Shown: positions 42,940 through 52,357, counted from the first letter of the stretch. The stretch is DNA of 64,000 nt from Clostridium tunisiense TJ (GCF_000300195.1 NZ_AMQH01000006.1:1-64000); one strand, 5' to 3'. Made by a program: numbers and translations. The notes: generated by a model from the sequence alone, not told the origin.

Positions 42940-45216
42940 ATGGATAAAAACAATATTATTATTTCTGGTGCACGGGAAAAAAACTTAAAAAGCATAGATG
43001 TTACAATACCTAAAAATCAAATTACCACTGTGGTAGGTGTGTCTGGGTCTGGAAAGTCCGCCTTAGTCTTTGATACAGTTGCAGCAGAATCTCAAAGACA
43101 ATTAAATGAAACTTACTCAAGTTTTATAAGAAATAGATTGCCTCATTATGGTAAGCCAGAGGTGGATTCTATTAATAATCTCTCCGTATCTATTGTTATT
43201 AATCAGAAAAGACTTGGGGACAATGCTCGCTCTACTGTTGGAACTGTCACTGATATTTATAGTCTGCTAAGGCTATTGTTTTCAAGAATTGGCACTCCCT
43301 TTGTGGGATATTCTTATATTTTTTCCTTTAATAATCCTCAAGGAATGTGCGAAGAATGTGAGGGTCTTGGCATCGCACAAAGTTTTAGGATAGATCAGCT
43401 ACTAGATATGAATAAGTCCTTAAATGAAGGTGCAATTTTATTCCCTACTTTTTACCCTGGAGGCTTTCGTTGGAAACGTTATGTTCATACTGGATTATTT
43501 GATAATGATAAAAAGCTTAAGGATTATAGTGAGGAGGAGCTAGATACTTTGCTTTATAAATCTGGCTTCAAGCCCCAAAACCCAACAAAGGATTGGCCTC
43601 CTACTTCCTTTTATGAAGGTGTAATTCCACGTATTAAAAAAGCATTTCTATCTAAAAGTTGTAGAGATGCAAAGCTATATAAAAATCATATAGCAAGAGT
43701 TGTCTATGAGGATCTATGCCCTGCCTGCTCTGGAAGTCGCCTAAACTCTAAGGTATTAAGCTGCAAAATAAATGAAAAAAACATTGCAGATTTTGTAAAT
43801 ATGACCATCTCTGATTTAATAAACTTCTTGAAAGAAATTAAGGTACCCAGTGTAAGTACAGTTACAGAGTCACTACTTCAGCAACTGAGTTATGCAAAAG
43901 AAGTGGGCCTTGGATATCTGTCCTTAAGTCGTGGAACTTCTACCTTATCTGGTGGTGAGTCCCAACGTATAAAAATGATAAGTCAGCTTGGCAGTAGCTT
44001 AAATGGTTTAATTTATATTTTTGATGAACCAAGCATTGGCCTCCATCCTCATGATATTCTTAGAATTAATAGCCTATTAAAAAGGTTAAAGGAAAAAGGC
44101 AATACTATTTTAATTGTGGAACATGACCCAGATATTATTAAAATCTCTGATTACCTCCTTGAAATGGGGCCTGGTTCTGGGATTCTAGGTGGAGAAATTA
44201 TGTTTCAGGGAAGTCTAAGTGAGCTTTATCATAGCTCTACTTTGACGGCTAAATACCTAAATAGTTCTCATGAAATAAAAAAAATAATTAGTGAACCTAA
44301 GGGTTGGTTAGAAATAAAAAATGGCTCCTTGCATAACCTTCATAATGTTCAGGTGAAAATTCCAAAAGGAGTAATGACTGTGGTAACAGGAGTAGCCGGT
44401 TCTGGGAAAAGTACACTGTTTAATAAACTTCTTCCTGTGTATTACCCACAGTGTATTTCAATTAATCAAAAGCCCATTACCACTAACAAGCGTTCTAATA
44501 TAGCCACCTTTTCAGGTGTTTTAGATCATATTAGAGATTTATTAGGGGATGAAAATCAGGTTGATGCTTCCCTATTTAGCTTTAATTCAAAAGGTGCTTG
44601 CCCAAATTGTAAGGGTTTAGGAACTGTAGAACTTGATTTAGCCTTTATGGATGCTGTGACAGAGGTTTGCGAAGTTTGTAATGGGAAAGGCTTTACGAAA
44701 ACTGCATTGCAATACTTATATAGTGGGAAAAATATCAGTGATATTTTAAATTTAAGTGTAGTTGAAGCCATAGAGTTATTTACGAATCAATCTTTTGTTA
44801 GTGAGCTAAATATGCTACAAGACGTGGGCCTTGGATATTTAAAGTTAGGGCAACCACTAACCACTTTATCAGGGGGAGAGCTCCAAAGGCTAAAACTTGC
44901 CCTTGAATTACAGGAGAAAAATCAAATTTATATACTAGATGAGCCAACCACTGGATTGCACCCTTCTGATATTGAAAAGCTATTACTAATATTTGAAAAG
45001 CTATTAAGTAATGGCAGCACCTTAATTGTTATTGAACATAATTTAGAAATCATGTGTCATGGAGATTGGATAATTGATATGGGACCAGAGGCAGGAGAAC
45101 TTGGTGGAAACATAATATTCTCTGGAAAACCAGAAGATATATTGGGTTGCACAGACTCAATTACAGGGAGCTATATAAAAAATTATATTCATAGCAATAA
45201 TTATTACCTAGAATAA
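42940..45216 (+). CDS. UvrA-like ABC ATPase (excinuclease-A paralogue)
   Basis: 758 aa, shorter than housekeeping UvrA (about 940). It has two ABC modules: Walker A GVSGSGKSALV and GVAGSGKSTLF, signatures LSGGESQR and LSGGELQR, Walker B/D-loop IFDEPSIGLHP and ILDEPTTGLHP, and Cys pairs CEECEGLG, CPACSGSR, CPNCKGLG and CEVCNGKGF. Short UvrA2/DrrC-type paralogues are linked to DNA-damage tolerance or DNA-binding drug resistance. ATG 42940 follows AAGGAGG by 5 nt; the long upstream extension of the frame runs antisense through the WYL gene and is not coding. Confidence 0.85.
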   Translation: MDKNNIIISGAREKNLKSIDVTIPKNQITTVVGVSGSGKSALVFDTVAAESQRQLNETYSSFIRNRLPHYGKPEVDSINNLSVSIVINQKRLGDNARSTVGTVTDIYSLLRLLFSRIGTPFVGYSYIFSFNNPQGMCEECEGLGIAQSFRIDQLLDMNKSLNEGAILFPTFYPGGFRWKRYVHTGLFDNDKKLKDYSEEELDTLLYKSGFKPQNPTKDWPPTSFYEGVIPRIKKAFLSKSCRDAKLYKNHIARVVYEDLCPACSGSRLNSKVLSCKINEKNIADFVNMTISDLINFLKEIKVPSVSTVTESLLQQLSYAKEVGLGYLSLSRGTSTLSGGESQRIKMISQLGSSLNGLIYIFDEPSIGLHPHDILRINSLLKRLKEKGNTILIVEHDPDIIKISDYLLEMGPGSGILGGEIMFQGSLSELYHSSTLTAKYLNSSHEIKKIISEPKGWLEIKNGSLHNLHNVQVKIPKGVMTVVTGVAGSGKSTLFNKLLPVYYPQCISINQKPITTNKRSNIATFSGVLDHIRDLLGDENQVDASLFSFNSKGACPNCKGLGTVELDLAFMDAVTEVCEVCNGKGFTKTALQYLYSGKNISDILNLSVVEAIELFTNQSFVSELNMLQDVGLGYLKLGQPLTTLSGGELQRLKLALELQEKNQIYILDEPTTGLHPSDIEKLLLIFEKLLSNGSTLIVIEHNLEIMCHGDWIIDMGPEAGELGGNIIFSGKPEDILGCTDSITGSYIKNYIHSNNYYLE

Positions 45217-45257
45217 GTGCCTTCCCTGGTTAGAAATTAATAGTAGTGAACTAGTTA

Positions 45258-45310
45258 AGGGATATGTGAAAACCAAGTATATTAAACTTCATTTTCACAT
45301 ATCCCTCTTT
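45258..45310 (+). terminator. Terminator of the UvrA-like gene
   Basis: AGGGATATGTGAAAA pairs perfectly with TTTTCACATATCCCT across a 20-nt loop, followed by CTTTTAAAG. Confidence 0.85.
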
Positions 45311-45333
45311 TAAAGTCTCTATTTTAAATCTTA

Positions 45334-45412
45334 TTGAGTTTTTCAGGCTTAATACAAAAATCTACACTCCAAAGATAGCTATAAAAACTACGGGTTGAAA
45401 CAAGCATATAGG
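45334..45412 (-). pseudogene. Deleted remnant of a second copy of the ABC permease gene
   Basis: 45334-45374 matches 46483-46523 (end of the permease gene), and 45365-45412 matches 46770-46817 with 4 differences in 48. The two blocks join at CACTCCAAAG, which occurs in the intact gene at both 46514 and 46770. The fragment is a duplicate that lost 256 bp between those direct repeats and all its upstream part. Confidence 0.75.
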
Positions 45413-45576
45413 CATATGAATTTTGCAGAAGAAATCTCTTGATATAAGGTTACAGTTTTCTTAAAATCACAAGGTTCTTGCCCTCCGTCTGATCTAGATA
45501 ATTTAAAAATATTCAATAGCATAAAGCCTGCTAAGAAAAGAATTACCATGTTTAAACCATTTGAAATTTCACTCAT
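45388..45576 (-). CDS. Small membrane protein whose C-terminus runs into permease remnant
   Basis: 62 aa. ATG 45576 has GAGGAA 7 nt upstream and lies 5 nt after the hydrolase stop, so it is probably translationally coupled. It begins MSEISNGLNMVILFLAGFML (one helix), then LSRSDGGQEPCDFKKTVT. The last residues (AKFICLYACFNP) come from the decayed permease fragment, so the original C-terminus may be lost. The LSRSDGGQEPC part recurs in decayed form at 52754-52828. Confidence 0.5.
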   Translation of the reverse strand: MSEISNGLNMVILFLAGFMLLNIFKLSRSDGGQEPCDFKKTVTLYQEISSAKFICLYACFNP

Positions 45577-45580
45577 AAGA

Positions 45581-46393
45581 TTATTCCTCAATAAATTTTA
45601 CTAGCTCTTCATTAAATTTATCCTTCTGATCATAAAACACTCCATGACCACTATAATTGAAAGGTAATAGTTTTGAATTTTTAATGATCTTGTTCTGTAT
45701 TTCACCTAGTTCAAAAGGAACAACCTTATCATGGATTCCATGAATAATTAAAGTTGGAACATTTACTGCCTCTAAATCACAAAACAGCACTTCATTTAAC
45801 CAAGTATTGGCAATTGCTGCAGTTGACCATCCAGCTGCTTGTAAGCCTAACTGGAAAAACCAATCTGAGAAGGCTTCACTTATGAACTGGTAAAAGAATA
45901 TATCTCCAAAACCCTTAAGCATTTTAGGTCGATCGGTATATGTTCCTTCAATTAACTGTACAACTATGTCCTTATCTAATCCGTAAGGAAAATTAGGACG
46001 CTTAATGAGACTAGGTGCAGCTGCAGAAACTAGAACAAGATTTGATATTCCATACCCTTTATGTCTCCCCATATATCTTGCGGCTATGGCCCCTCCAGTT
46101 GAATGTCCTACAAGTGTAATATCACATAATCCAAGTGTATTAATTACACTTCTAACATCATCTGCAAGGGTATTGTAATCATATCCTGTCCACGGTTTAT
46201 CTGAACTTCCAAACCCTCTTGTATCTATTCCTATACATCTATAACCTTGCTTAGGGAGCTTGTCAAACTGATATTCAAACAATTTATGACTGCCAGGCCA
46301 CCCATGTATAAAAAGAATTGTCTTTTTTCCTTCTGGATTCAAATCTTCCACATAAATTTTTACATTTTCAGGACACTTTACATAATAACCCAT
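45581..46393 (-). CDS. Alpha/beta hydrolase (esterase/haloperoxidase-like)
   Basis: 270 aa. Oxyanion-hole motif HGWPGSHKLFEYQF, nucleophile elbow GHSTGG, acid in IIHGIHDKVVP and catalytic His in NYSGHGVFYDQ. The DTRGFGSSDKPWTGYDYNTLADD pattern is typical of the arylesterase/non-haem haloperoxidase group. No signal peptide. GGAGGG precedes the ATG. Its natural substrate is unknown. Confidence 0.88.
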   Translation of the reverse strand: MGYYVKCPENVKIYVEDLNPEGKKTILFIHGWPGSHKLFEYQFDKLPKQGYRCIGIDTRGFGSSDKPWTGYDYNTLADDVRSVINTLGLCDITLVGHSTGGAIAARYMGRHKGYGISNLVLVSAAAPSLIKRPNFPYGLDKDIVVQLIEGTYTDRPKMLKGFGDIFFYQFISEAFSDWFFQLGLQAAGWSTAAIANTWLNEVLFCDLEAVNVPTLIIHGIHDKVVPFELGEIQNKIIKNSKLLPFNYSGHGVFYDQKDKFNEELVKFIEE

Positions 46394-46469
46394 TATAACC
46401 CTCCAATAGTTATTAGCTATACCACTATACTATTCACTTTGCAAAAGAGTGTGTATGCTAAAACTAGTA

Positions 46470-48122
46470 TCATAAAGCATTATTAAGTTTTTCTGGTTTA
46501 ATATTAAAAGCTACACTCCAAAGTATCAGGTTTGCTATAATACCTATACCTAAAAGTATATAAAAACCATAAGATATTTTGTCTATGAAATAGTGCACTC
46601 CCCATAAGGCCCCTATGCCAAACATTAAGATAAAGGTTATACCAACATTAGAGTCCTTGGAAGCATCGAAGGGTTGTGAAAAAGGTAAGGCTTTTTCCAT
46701 AGCCATAAAGCATATTAAAGTAAAAATCATCATGTTTAAAAATACCACCACTAAATCCCCTGTTATCCTCACTCCAAAGATACCTATAAAAACTACAGCT
46801 TGAAACAAGAATATAGGAAAAAATAACTTAGCTATAACTGCTTTTGTGGTGGCTCTAAACACAGGTTTATAATTACTTATTGGCATAGTCTTGTAAATCC
46901 AAGCCCCCTTATAGGTTCCTGAGCATTTAATCATCATCATCACAGAAGATAACATCATTCCAGTAAAGTATATGAAAAAGTAGGACTTCCCCTTAGAAAT
47001 CTCAGCGAAGGAAGACATAGATAACCTTTGAAAGATAAATATAAAAGGAAAAATTATAGCAAAGCCTAAGGATGGATATACCTTAAGTTTAAATTCCCTT
47101 TCATTTTTCATCATATCTGAAGCAAACCTAAAAAATAATCTTTCCTCCTTACTTCTGCATAACACTGTTGAAAGTATCCCTCCTGGTTTTCTTTTAACTT
47201 TTTTCCTCTTCCCAGAGTTATTAGTCATCTTTTGGAGATTTTCTTCAAACATATCCATGGACTTAATATAAAACGCCATTGCCAAAATAGGAATCACAAT
47301 AGCCATCACAGTAAGTATGATATAAACTACATTTACCTCTGATTTTTTCATCATCTCAAAGGGTGCCGAAAACCATACAGGAGGTAACAAATATTGCCAC
47401 CATTTTGGTGTAAACTGAACATTCATTTCTACTACCTGGAATAGTCTTCCCACCAGTTGATAACCTATAGCAATTACTAAACTTAAGATAATTTGAAAAT
47501 AGTTGATTACATCTTTTAGCTTTTCCCCATCAAAGAATCTTAAAATTAAAAGATATAAAAAGGAAGTTAGAACTATTATAAACATATCTAAAAATATAGT
47601 TGCTACAATAAACATTAGGGAAAATACTATGCCCTGTTTTGAAAAGCTAGCTATAAGCCCTGGTAAAATTAAGGCTGTAGTTATATAAAACATATATAAA
47701 GATACGTGTATCGTCTTTGCAAAGTTCAAAGTCCTTGAATCTACAGGCTTTGTACCTATTATATTTTTATCCTTCACATCTAAAAGCACCGATGAAAAAT
47801 CTGAAATTAAAGAGGACATGATAAAAAACATAACCACTGAAAATACGATACTCATCTGAAATAAATAACTGCTTTCCATGAGAATAAAAGGAATTAATAT
47901 AATTCCCATTAAAACATATACCCATAGGGATTTTAAAAATCTATTGCTGTTTTCTTTTTCATTTTTCTTATTATCATTAGCAGAAAAAACTGTAGGTACT
48001 CTTCTTCCATCCATTAAGAGTTTAATTTGAAGTATTTTTCTCATTACTTCATAATCGACTCCCAGTTTTCGGAACAAAAACTTGAACTTATCTAAAAACT
48101 TTAAAAACTTAAAATCCTTCAT
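46470..48122 (-). CDS. ABC exporter permease (ABC-2 type, large)
   Basis: 550 aa, ten or more transmembrane helices, beginning with a cytoplasmic N-terminus (MKDFKFLKFLDKFKFLFRKL). The architecture fits putative ABC exporter permeases that pair with a single ATPase. ATG 48122 follows GAGGTG by 7 nt and starts 5 nt after the ATPase stop; the longer frame to 48173 overlaps the ATPase. Together with the ATPase it probably forms a homodimeric exporter; substrate unknown. Confidence 0.82.
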   Translation of the reverse strand: MKDFKFLKFLDKFKFLFRKLGVDYEVMRKILQIKLLMDGRRVPTVFSANDNKKNEKENSNRFLKSLWVYVLMGIILIPFILMESSYLFQMSIVFSVVMFFIMSSLISDFSSVLLDVKDKNIIGTKPVDSRTLNFAKTIHVSLYMFYITTALILPGLIASFSKQGIVFSLMFIVATIFLDMFIIVLTSFLYLLILRFFDGEKLKDVINYFQIILSLVIAIGYQLVGRLFQVVEMNVQFTPKWWQYLLPPVWFSAPFEMMKKSEVNVVYIILTVMAIVIPILAMAFYIKSMDMFEENLQKMTNNSGKRKKVKRKPGGILSTVLCRSKEERLFFRFASDMMKNEREFKLKVYPSLGFAIIFPFIFIFQRLSMSSFAEISKGKSYFFIYFTGMMLSSVMMMIKCSGTYKGAWIYKTMPISNYKPVFRATTKAVIAKLFFPIFLFQAVVFIGIFGVRITGDLVVVFLNMMIFTLICFMAMEKALPFSQPFDASKDSNVGITFILMFGIGALWGVHYFIDKISYGFYILLGIGIIANLILWSVAFNIKPEKLNNAL

Positions 48123-48126
48123 AAGT

Positions 48127-48909
48127 CTACACCTCTTCAACCACAGAGACAAACTCCTCTGCAATAGTTTCATACTGGTTAAATCCTGTAAGCTGGTTGA
48201 AAATTTGTTCTAGTGATCCCTCTTTATTATTTTCCTTAAGCTCCTTAAAGCTACCATCAGCAACAACTTCTCCATTATTTAAAAGAATTATTCTATTACT
48301 TATCTTCTCCACCACGTCCATGATGTGAGAAGAGTAAAAAATAGTCTTTCCTTGCTTTGAAAGATGGAAAAGGATTTCTTTAACTACCATTACACTATTA
48401 GCATCTAATCCACTAAGTGGTTCATCTAAAAATAATATATCAGGATTATGAAGAAGACTGGAAATAATTAAAACCTTCTGCTTCATGCCCTTAGAATAGG
48501 AGCTAATTCTTGAGTTGTAAGAGTCCTTTATTCCTAAAAGTTCCATAAGCTTTTCAGCTTTTTCATCTGCCTTTTCAAAGGTTAACCCATAGAGTTCACC
48601 TATAAAGGTGAGATACTCTCTTGCTGTTAGGTTATCATAAATGTCTGCAATTTCAGGTACATATCCAATTTTTCTTTTATATTCTAACTTATCTTTGGCT
48701 ATATCCTGTCCTAGTATCTTAACTTCTCCCTGGTACCCGTGAACAATACCTAAAACTATTTTAATTGTGGTACTTTTACCTGCTCCATTAGGACCAATGT
48801 ACCCAATAATTTCTCCCTTGTGTATTTCTAAATCTATACCCTTTAAAACCTTTTTTTCCCCATAACTCATGGATAGATTCTTAATTTCTACCGTCACATC
48901 ATTCCCCAT
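48127..48909 (-). CDS. ABC exporter ATP-binding protein
   Basis: 260 aa. Walker A GPNGAGKST, Q-loop region GYVPEIADIYDNLTAREYL, signature YSKGMKQK, Walker B ILFLDEPLSGLD and H-loop YSSHIMDVVE. The SKGMKQK signature and CcmA/BcrA-like layout indicate an export-type ATPase. GGGGGAA precedes the ATG. It is cotranscribed with the downstream permease. Confidence 0.9.
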   Translation of the reverse strand: MGNDVTVEIKNLSMSYGEKKVLKGIDLEIHKGEIIGYIGPNGAGKSTTIKIVLGIVHGYQGEVKILGQDIAKDKLEYKRKIGYVPEIADIYDNLTAREYLTFIGELYGLTFEKADEKAEKLMELLGIKDSYNSRISSYSKGMKQKVLIISSLLHNPDILFLDEPLSGLDANSVMVVKEILFHLSKQGKTIFYSSHIMDVVEKISNRIILLNNGEVVADGSFKELKENNKEGSLEQIFNQLTGFNQYETIAEEFVSVVEEV

Positions 48910-49117
48910 ATAAATTCCCCCAATTGTTAAATTAATACTTATAATATACCATTTTCCATTTACTATATCAATTTTTAATCACCATTAAACAATGAACAAT
49001 TTTGCAATTTGTTTAAAAGTGTAAATAGTTTTATATCATTAATTTCAACTTTTAAGGACCTAACAGGTGTTATTGCCAAATACCTCTATGCTAACCAAAA
49101 CTTTAACAGTGTTTTTC

Positions 49118-49990
49118 CTAGGTTAATATATTGGTTTCCTTTAAAAAGTTCTTTGCAATTGTAGATAAATCTCCTCCCTCAAGGGTTATCACTGCATTTT
49201 GTGTGAATAGAGCTTGATTATCAATAATTTTATATTTTAGGTTGTTTGCCATCACAAGACCTTTAGAGGACATAGGAACAATTGCAATACCTAAACCTGC
49301 ATTTGCCCATAGTAGAGAAGTTCTAGAATCATCATTAATGCACAGTATATCAGGATTTATTTCTTCCCTTTGAAAAGCTGTTAACACTACATCTTTAAAT
49401 CTACGATAAATAATGAGAGGCTTTTTTTCTAACTCCCTTATTGAAATAGTATTTTGTAGACTATCTAAATCATAATCTGTATTATATGCAGCTATCATTG
49501 GTTCACTTTTCATGTAAATAGTGTTAAGCCCTGTGCTTTCAAATGGTGTTCTTACAATTCCAATTTCGATAACTCCTGCCTTTAAAAGATTAATTATTTC
49601 GGGGGTTATCCCTTCATAAATCTCATATTTGATTTTCTCATACTTTTTATGAAACCTTAAAAAATACTTTTCTAACATATCAGCCTCTATAGCTGATATA
49701 ATACCAATCTTAAGGGTTCCCTTTATTCCAATTTTAGTATCTTCTAATTCCTTTTTTATTGAATTCTTCAATTCAATGATATTATTTGCTTTGTTAAAAA
49801 GAATTTCTCCCGCCTGAGTAAGTGTTATATTTCTTGCTCCCCTATTAAATAACTTTATTCCTACTTCTTCTTCAAGTCCCTTTAGGTGATTACTAAGTGC
49901 TGGCTGAGCTATATGTAACTTTTTTGCTGCTGCTGTAATGTTTCCTTCATTTACTAATGTTATAAAATATAAAAGTTGTTTTATTTCCAT
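49118..49990 (-). CDS. LysR-family transcriptional regulator
   Basis: 290 aa: HTH (NITAAAKKLHIAQPALSNHL, about 17-36, followed by LEEEVGIKLFNRGARNITLT) and a substrate-binding co-inducer domain (about 88-290, TLKIGIISAIEADML). ATG 49990 has GGGAG 8 nt upstream; the extended frame to 50062 begins at an ATG without one. It is divergent from the MATE gene, which it probably regulates. The ligand is unknown. Confidence 0.9.
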   Translation of the reverse strand: MEIKQLLYFITLVNEGNITAAAKKLHIAQPALSNHLKGLEEEVGIKLFNRGARNITLTQAGEILFNKANNIIELKNSIKKELEDTKIGIKGTLKIGIISAIEADMLEKYFLRFHKKYEKIKYEIYEGITPEIINLLKAGVIEIGIVRTPFESTGLNTIYMKSEPMIAAYNTDYDLDSLQNTISIRELEKKPLIIYRRFKDVVLTAFQREEINPDILCINDDSRTSLLWANAGLGIAIVPMSSKGLVMANNLKYKIIDNQALFTQNAVITLEGGDLSTIAKNFLKETNILT

Positions 49991-50105
49991 AAATTTTTCT
50001 CCCATATAAAAAAATATATATTTTCTATAATAAATCAATATTTTTATTATATGTAAATCCATGGTAAACTACAATAGGGCTATAGCTAAAGCATTCCATG
50101 GTGCT

Positions 50106-50126
50106 GCATTAGCATAATATTAATGC
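50106..50126. promoter_or_regulatory. Inverted repeat between LysR and MATE genes
   Basis: GCATTA (50106-50111) and TAATGC (50121-50126) flank a 9-nt centre, a layout compatible with a LysR recognition site (ATTA...TAAT). CCATGG occurs twice nearby (50060-50100). Confidence 0.5.
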
Positions 50127-50182
50127 GATAAAATCACCATTAAGTGTTTTTTATGCCCTAATTTTTCTTTGGAGGGATATTT

Positions 50183-51514
50183 ATGGTTACCGATATGACA
50201 AAGGGAAATCCTACAGAAATTATATTGAAGTTTGCATTTCCCTTTTTAGTTGGAAACTTATTTCAACAACTATATAACATTGTAGATTCCGTTGTAGTTG
50301 GAAAGTTCATAGGAAAGGATGCCTTAGCCGCAGTAGGCTCTTCTTTTATGCTCATGAACTTTTTTTCTTTTGTGATCATTGGATTATGTATGGGGGCTTC
50401 TACGGTTTACTCTCATTTTTTTGGAGAAAAGGACTATTCAAATCTTAGAAAGTCAATATTCATATCCTTTTTATCTATAGGACTTTTTACAATTATACTG
50501 TCTGTTTTAATAACATTAAATATAGAAAGTATGCTGCTACTTATAAAAACTCCAATTGCCATACTTAATGATTCAAAGAATTATTTGAGAATTATATTCG
50601 GAGGACTTATCTTTGTTTTTCTCTATAATGGCTCCTCAGCTTTACTTAGAGCCATAGGTGATTCAAAGACTCCATTATATTTTCTCATAATAGCTACTAT
50701 TGTAAATATTATCTTAGATTTAGTCTTTGTAAATATTTTTCATTTAGGTATATCAGGAGTTGCTCTAGCTACAATAATTGCACAAGGCATTTCTTCAATA
50801 CTATGCTTAATTTATGCCATTGTGAAAATACCTATTATTCGTATAACTCCTAAAGACTTAATTTTTGATAAGGCTATAGCTCTCATGATTGGTAAGTATA
50901 GCTTACTAACTTCTATACAACAATCTATAATGACCTTTGGAATGGTGTGTGTACAAGGAATTGTGAATACCTTTGGGGCTGATACTATTGCAGCCTTTAC
51001 TATAGCTGGAAAAATAGATTCTATAGCATACCTACCCGTTCAGGACTTTGGAAATGCTTTTTCTACTTATATTGCTCAAAACAAAGGTGCCAAAAATATC
51101 TCTAGAATACATGAAGGCGTAAGATCTGCCGTTGGCTCAATTTTAATATTTTGTTTGATATTTTCTACTCTAATTCTTGTAAACTCAAAAAAACTAATGA
51201 AGATATTTGTAAATGCTAATGAAGTAAATGTAATAAACCTTGGTGTAGAATACTTATCTATAATTTCTGTATTTTATATACTTATTGGGTTTTTATTTAT
51301 GTTCTATGGGTTTTTTAGAGGAATTGGAGCTTTAAATACCTCTGTAATTCTTACTATAATCTCTTTAGGAACCAGGGTAATTTTAGCCTATACTCTCTCA
51401 AGTATTCCACAGTTAGGTCAGCGTGGCATATGGTGGGCTGTACCTCTTGGTTGGTTCTTTGCTGATATAGTAGGTTTTATAATCTATAAAAGAAACAAAC
51501 ATGAACTCTTATAA
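50183..51514 (+). CDS. MATE-family multidrug/sodium antiporter
   Basis: 443 aa, twelve predicted helices in two MatE halves. It starts MTKGNPTEIILKFAFPFLVGNLFQQLYNIVD with VVGKFIGKDALAAVG, the NorM/DinF-type pattern; the second half has GNAFSTYIAQNKGAKN. MATE proteins expel cationic drugs and metabolites using Na+ or H+. GGAGGG precedes the ATG. Divergent from a LysR regulator. Confidence 0.92.
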   Translation: MVTDMTKGNPTEIILKFAFPFLVGNLFQQLYNIVDSVVVGKFIGKDALAAVGSSFMLMNFFSFVIIGLCMGASTVYSHFFGEKDYSNLRKSIFISFLSIGLFTIILSVLITLNIESMLLLIKTPIAILNDSKNYLRIIFGGLIFVFLYNGSSALLRAIGDSKTPLYFLIIATIVNIILDLVFVNIFHLGISGVALATIIAQGISSILCLIYAIVKIPIIRITPKDLIFDKAIALMIGKYSLLTSIQQSIMTFGMVCVQGIVNTFGADTIAAFTIAGKIDSIAYLPVQDFGNAFSTYIAQNKGAKNISRIHEGVRSAVGSILIFCLIFSTLILVNSKKLMKIFVNANEVNVINLGVEYLSIISVFYILIGFLFMFYGFFRGIGALNTSVILTIISLGTRVILAYTLSSIPQLGQRGIWWAVPLGWFFADIVGFIIYKRNKHELL

Positions 51515-51647
51515 ACTAACATTTATCTAATTAGGTGAAAAGCCTTATAGCTATAAAACTAAATTCAAGACTTAACTTTACCTAGAACCTACCTTGTTGT
51601 TTTTAAAGCCTTTTCAAAATTGATAAATCAAATATTCACTGATGAAA

Positions 51648-51690
51648 CTAAAAAAGGACTACTCCAAAATTAAAATTCTGGGTAGTCCTT
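51648..51690 (-). terminator. Terminator of the first small paralogous gene
   Basis: AAGGACTAC (51654-51662) pairs with GTAGTCCTT (51682-51690), then TTTTTT on the minus strand. Confidence 0.8.
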
Positions 51691-51717
51691 ATATGCAGTT
51701 AATTATTTATTTTTAAT

Positions 51718-51963
51718 CTATTGTACTGTTCCACCAGCTTGTCTGATACTGTTTACTATACCAGCTAAATCAAGATTACCATTGCTACCAAGTAGTGGTA
51801 TTCTTATTATTAAGCATATTCCACCAGGTGATGTTAATTCTATTAAATTTAATAAATTTATTGTAGTTCCAGCTGGAATATTTATTCTTAATATAGTCCC
51901 TGGTAATTGAGGACAGTTATTGTGTGAATAGTTGCTATTATTGTTTGTATAATCTTCAAACAT
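51718..51963 (-). CDS. Small protein of unknown function, paralogue 1
   Basis: 81 aa. Begins MFEDYTNNNSNYSHNNCPQL, then a conserved core PGTILRINIPAGTTINLLNLIELTSP and IIRIPLLGSNGNLDLAGIVNSIRQAGGTV. It is about half identical to the protein at 52469, and both share upstream motif and ribosome site (GAGGTG, 6 nt). ATG 51963 is preferred to the GTG at 51972 that overlaps that site. The hydrophobic, Asn/Gly-rich core without a signal peptide suggests a self-assembling or coat-like protein, but I cannot assign a family. Confidence 0.75.
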   Translation of the reverse strand: MFEDYTNNNSNYSHNNCPQLPGTILRINIPAGTTINLLNLIELTSPGGICLIIRIPLLGSNGNLDLAGIVNSIRQAGGTVQ

Positions 51964-51988
51964 TATAATCACCTCACATTTGCTCTGT

Positions 51989-52024
51989 ACTATATACTAT
52001 TCAAATAAGTGGACAAGGGTTACA
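51989..52024 (-). promoter_or_regulatory. Conserved upstream motif of small paralogue 1
   Basis: On the minus strand TGTAACC, 16 nt, AATAGTATATAGT. The same two blocks (15-nt spacing) precede paralogue 2 at 52728-52762. The pattern is not a plain sigma-A promoter. Confidence 0.5.
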
Positions 52025-52120
52025 AGTTAGTTATAGTATTTATCGCCAATATGTGAGGAAGAATTTTGATATTATTACTTAACCTCAATTTCTCTGGTAG
52101 TCACATTTAAGCCTTTATGA

Positions 52121-52273
52121 AATAGTTCTAAACCTCATTTTACCATTTTGTTTCATGTTATAGGATTCCATGATGGAATTTCAACTTATTCATATCCTGA
52201 GACCCTTAATGGAGCCAGGGTAGGACTAATGTATATGTTAAGTTTTAATTCCGGTTCCCAATATTTAAAGTAA
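52121..52273 (+). pseudogene. Unidentified coding remnant on the + strand
   Basis: A 50-codon open stretch ending TAA, with protein-like content (GFHDGISTYSYPETLNGARV then GLMYMLSFNSGSQYLK). No start codon or ribosome site in place, and its strand is opposite to the neighbours. I do not recognise the family. Confidence 0.4.
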
Positions 52274-52319
52274 TTTAAAACTTCAAAGTAGAGCTATAAA
52301 TAATAGATTTTAAAGTGTA

Positions 52320-52357
52320 AAACAGGGCATGAATAATTTTTATCCATACCCTGTTTG
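52320..52357 (-). terminator. Terminator of small paralogue 2
   Basis: AAACAGGG(T)ATG pairs with CAT(G)CCCTGTTT, with a short T-run on the minus strand. Confidence 0.65.
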
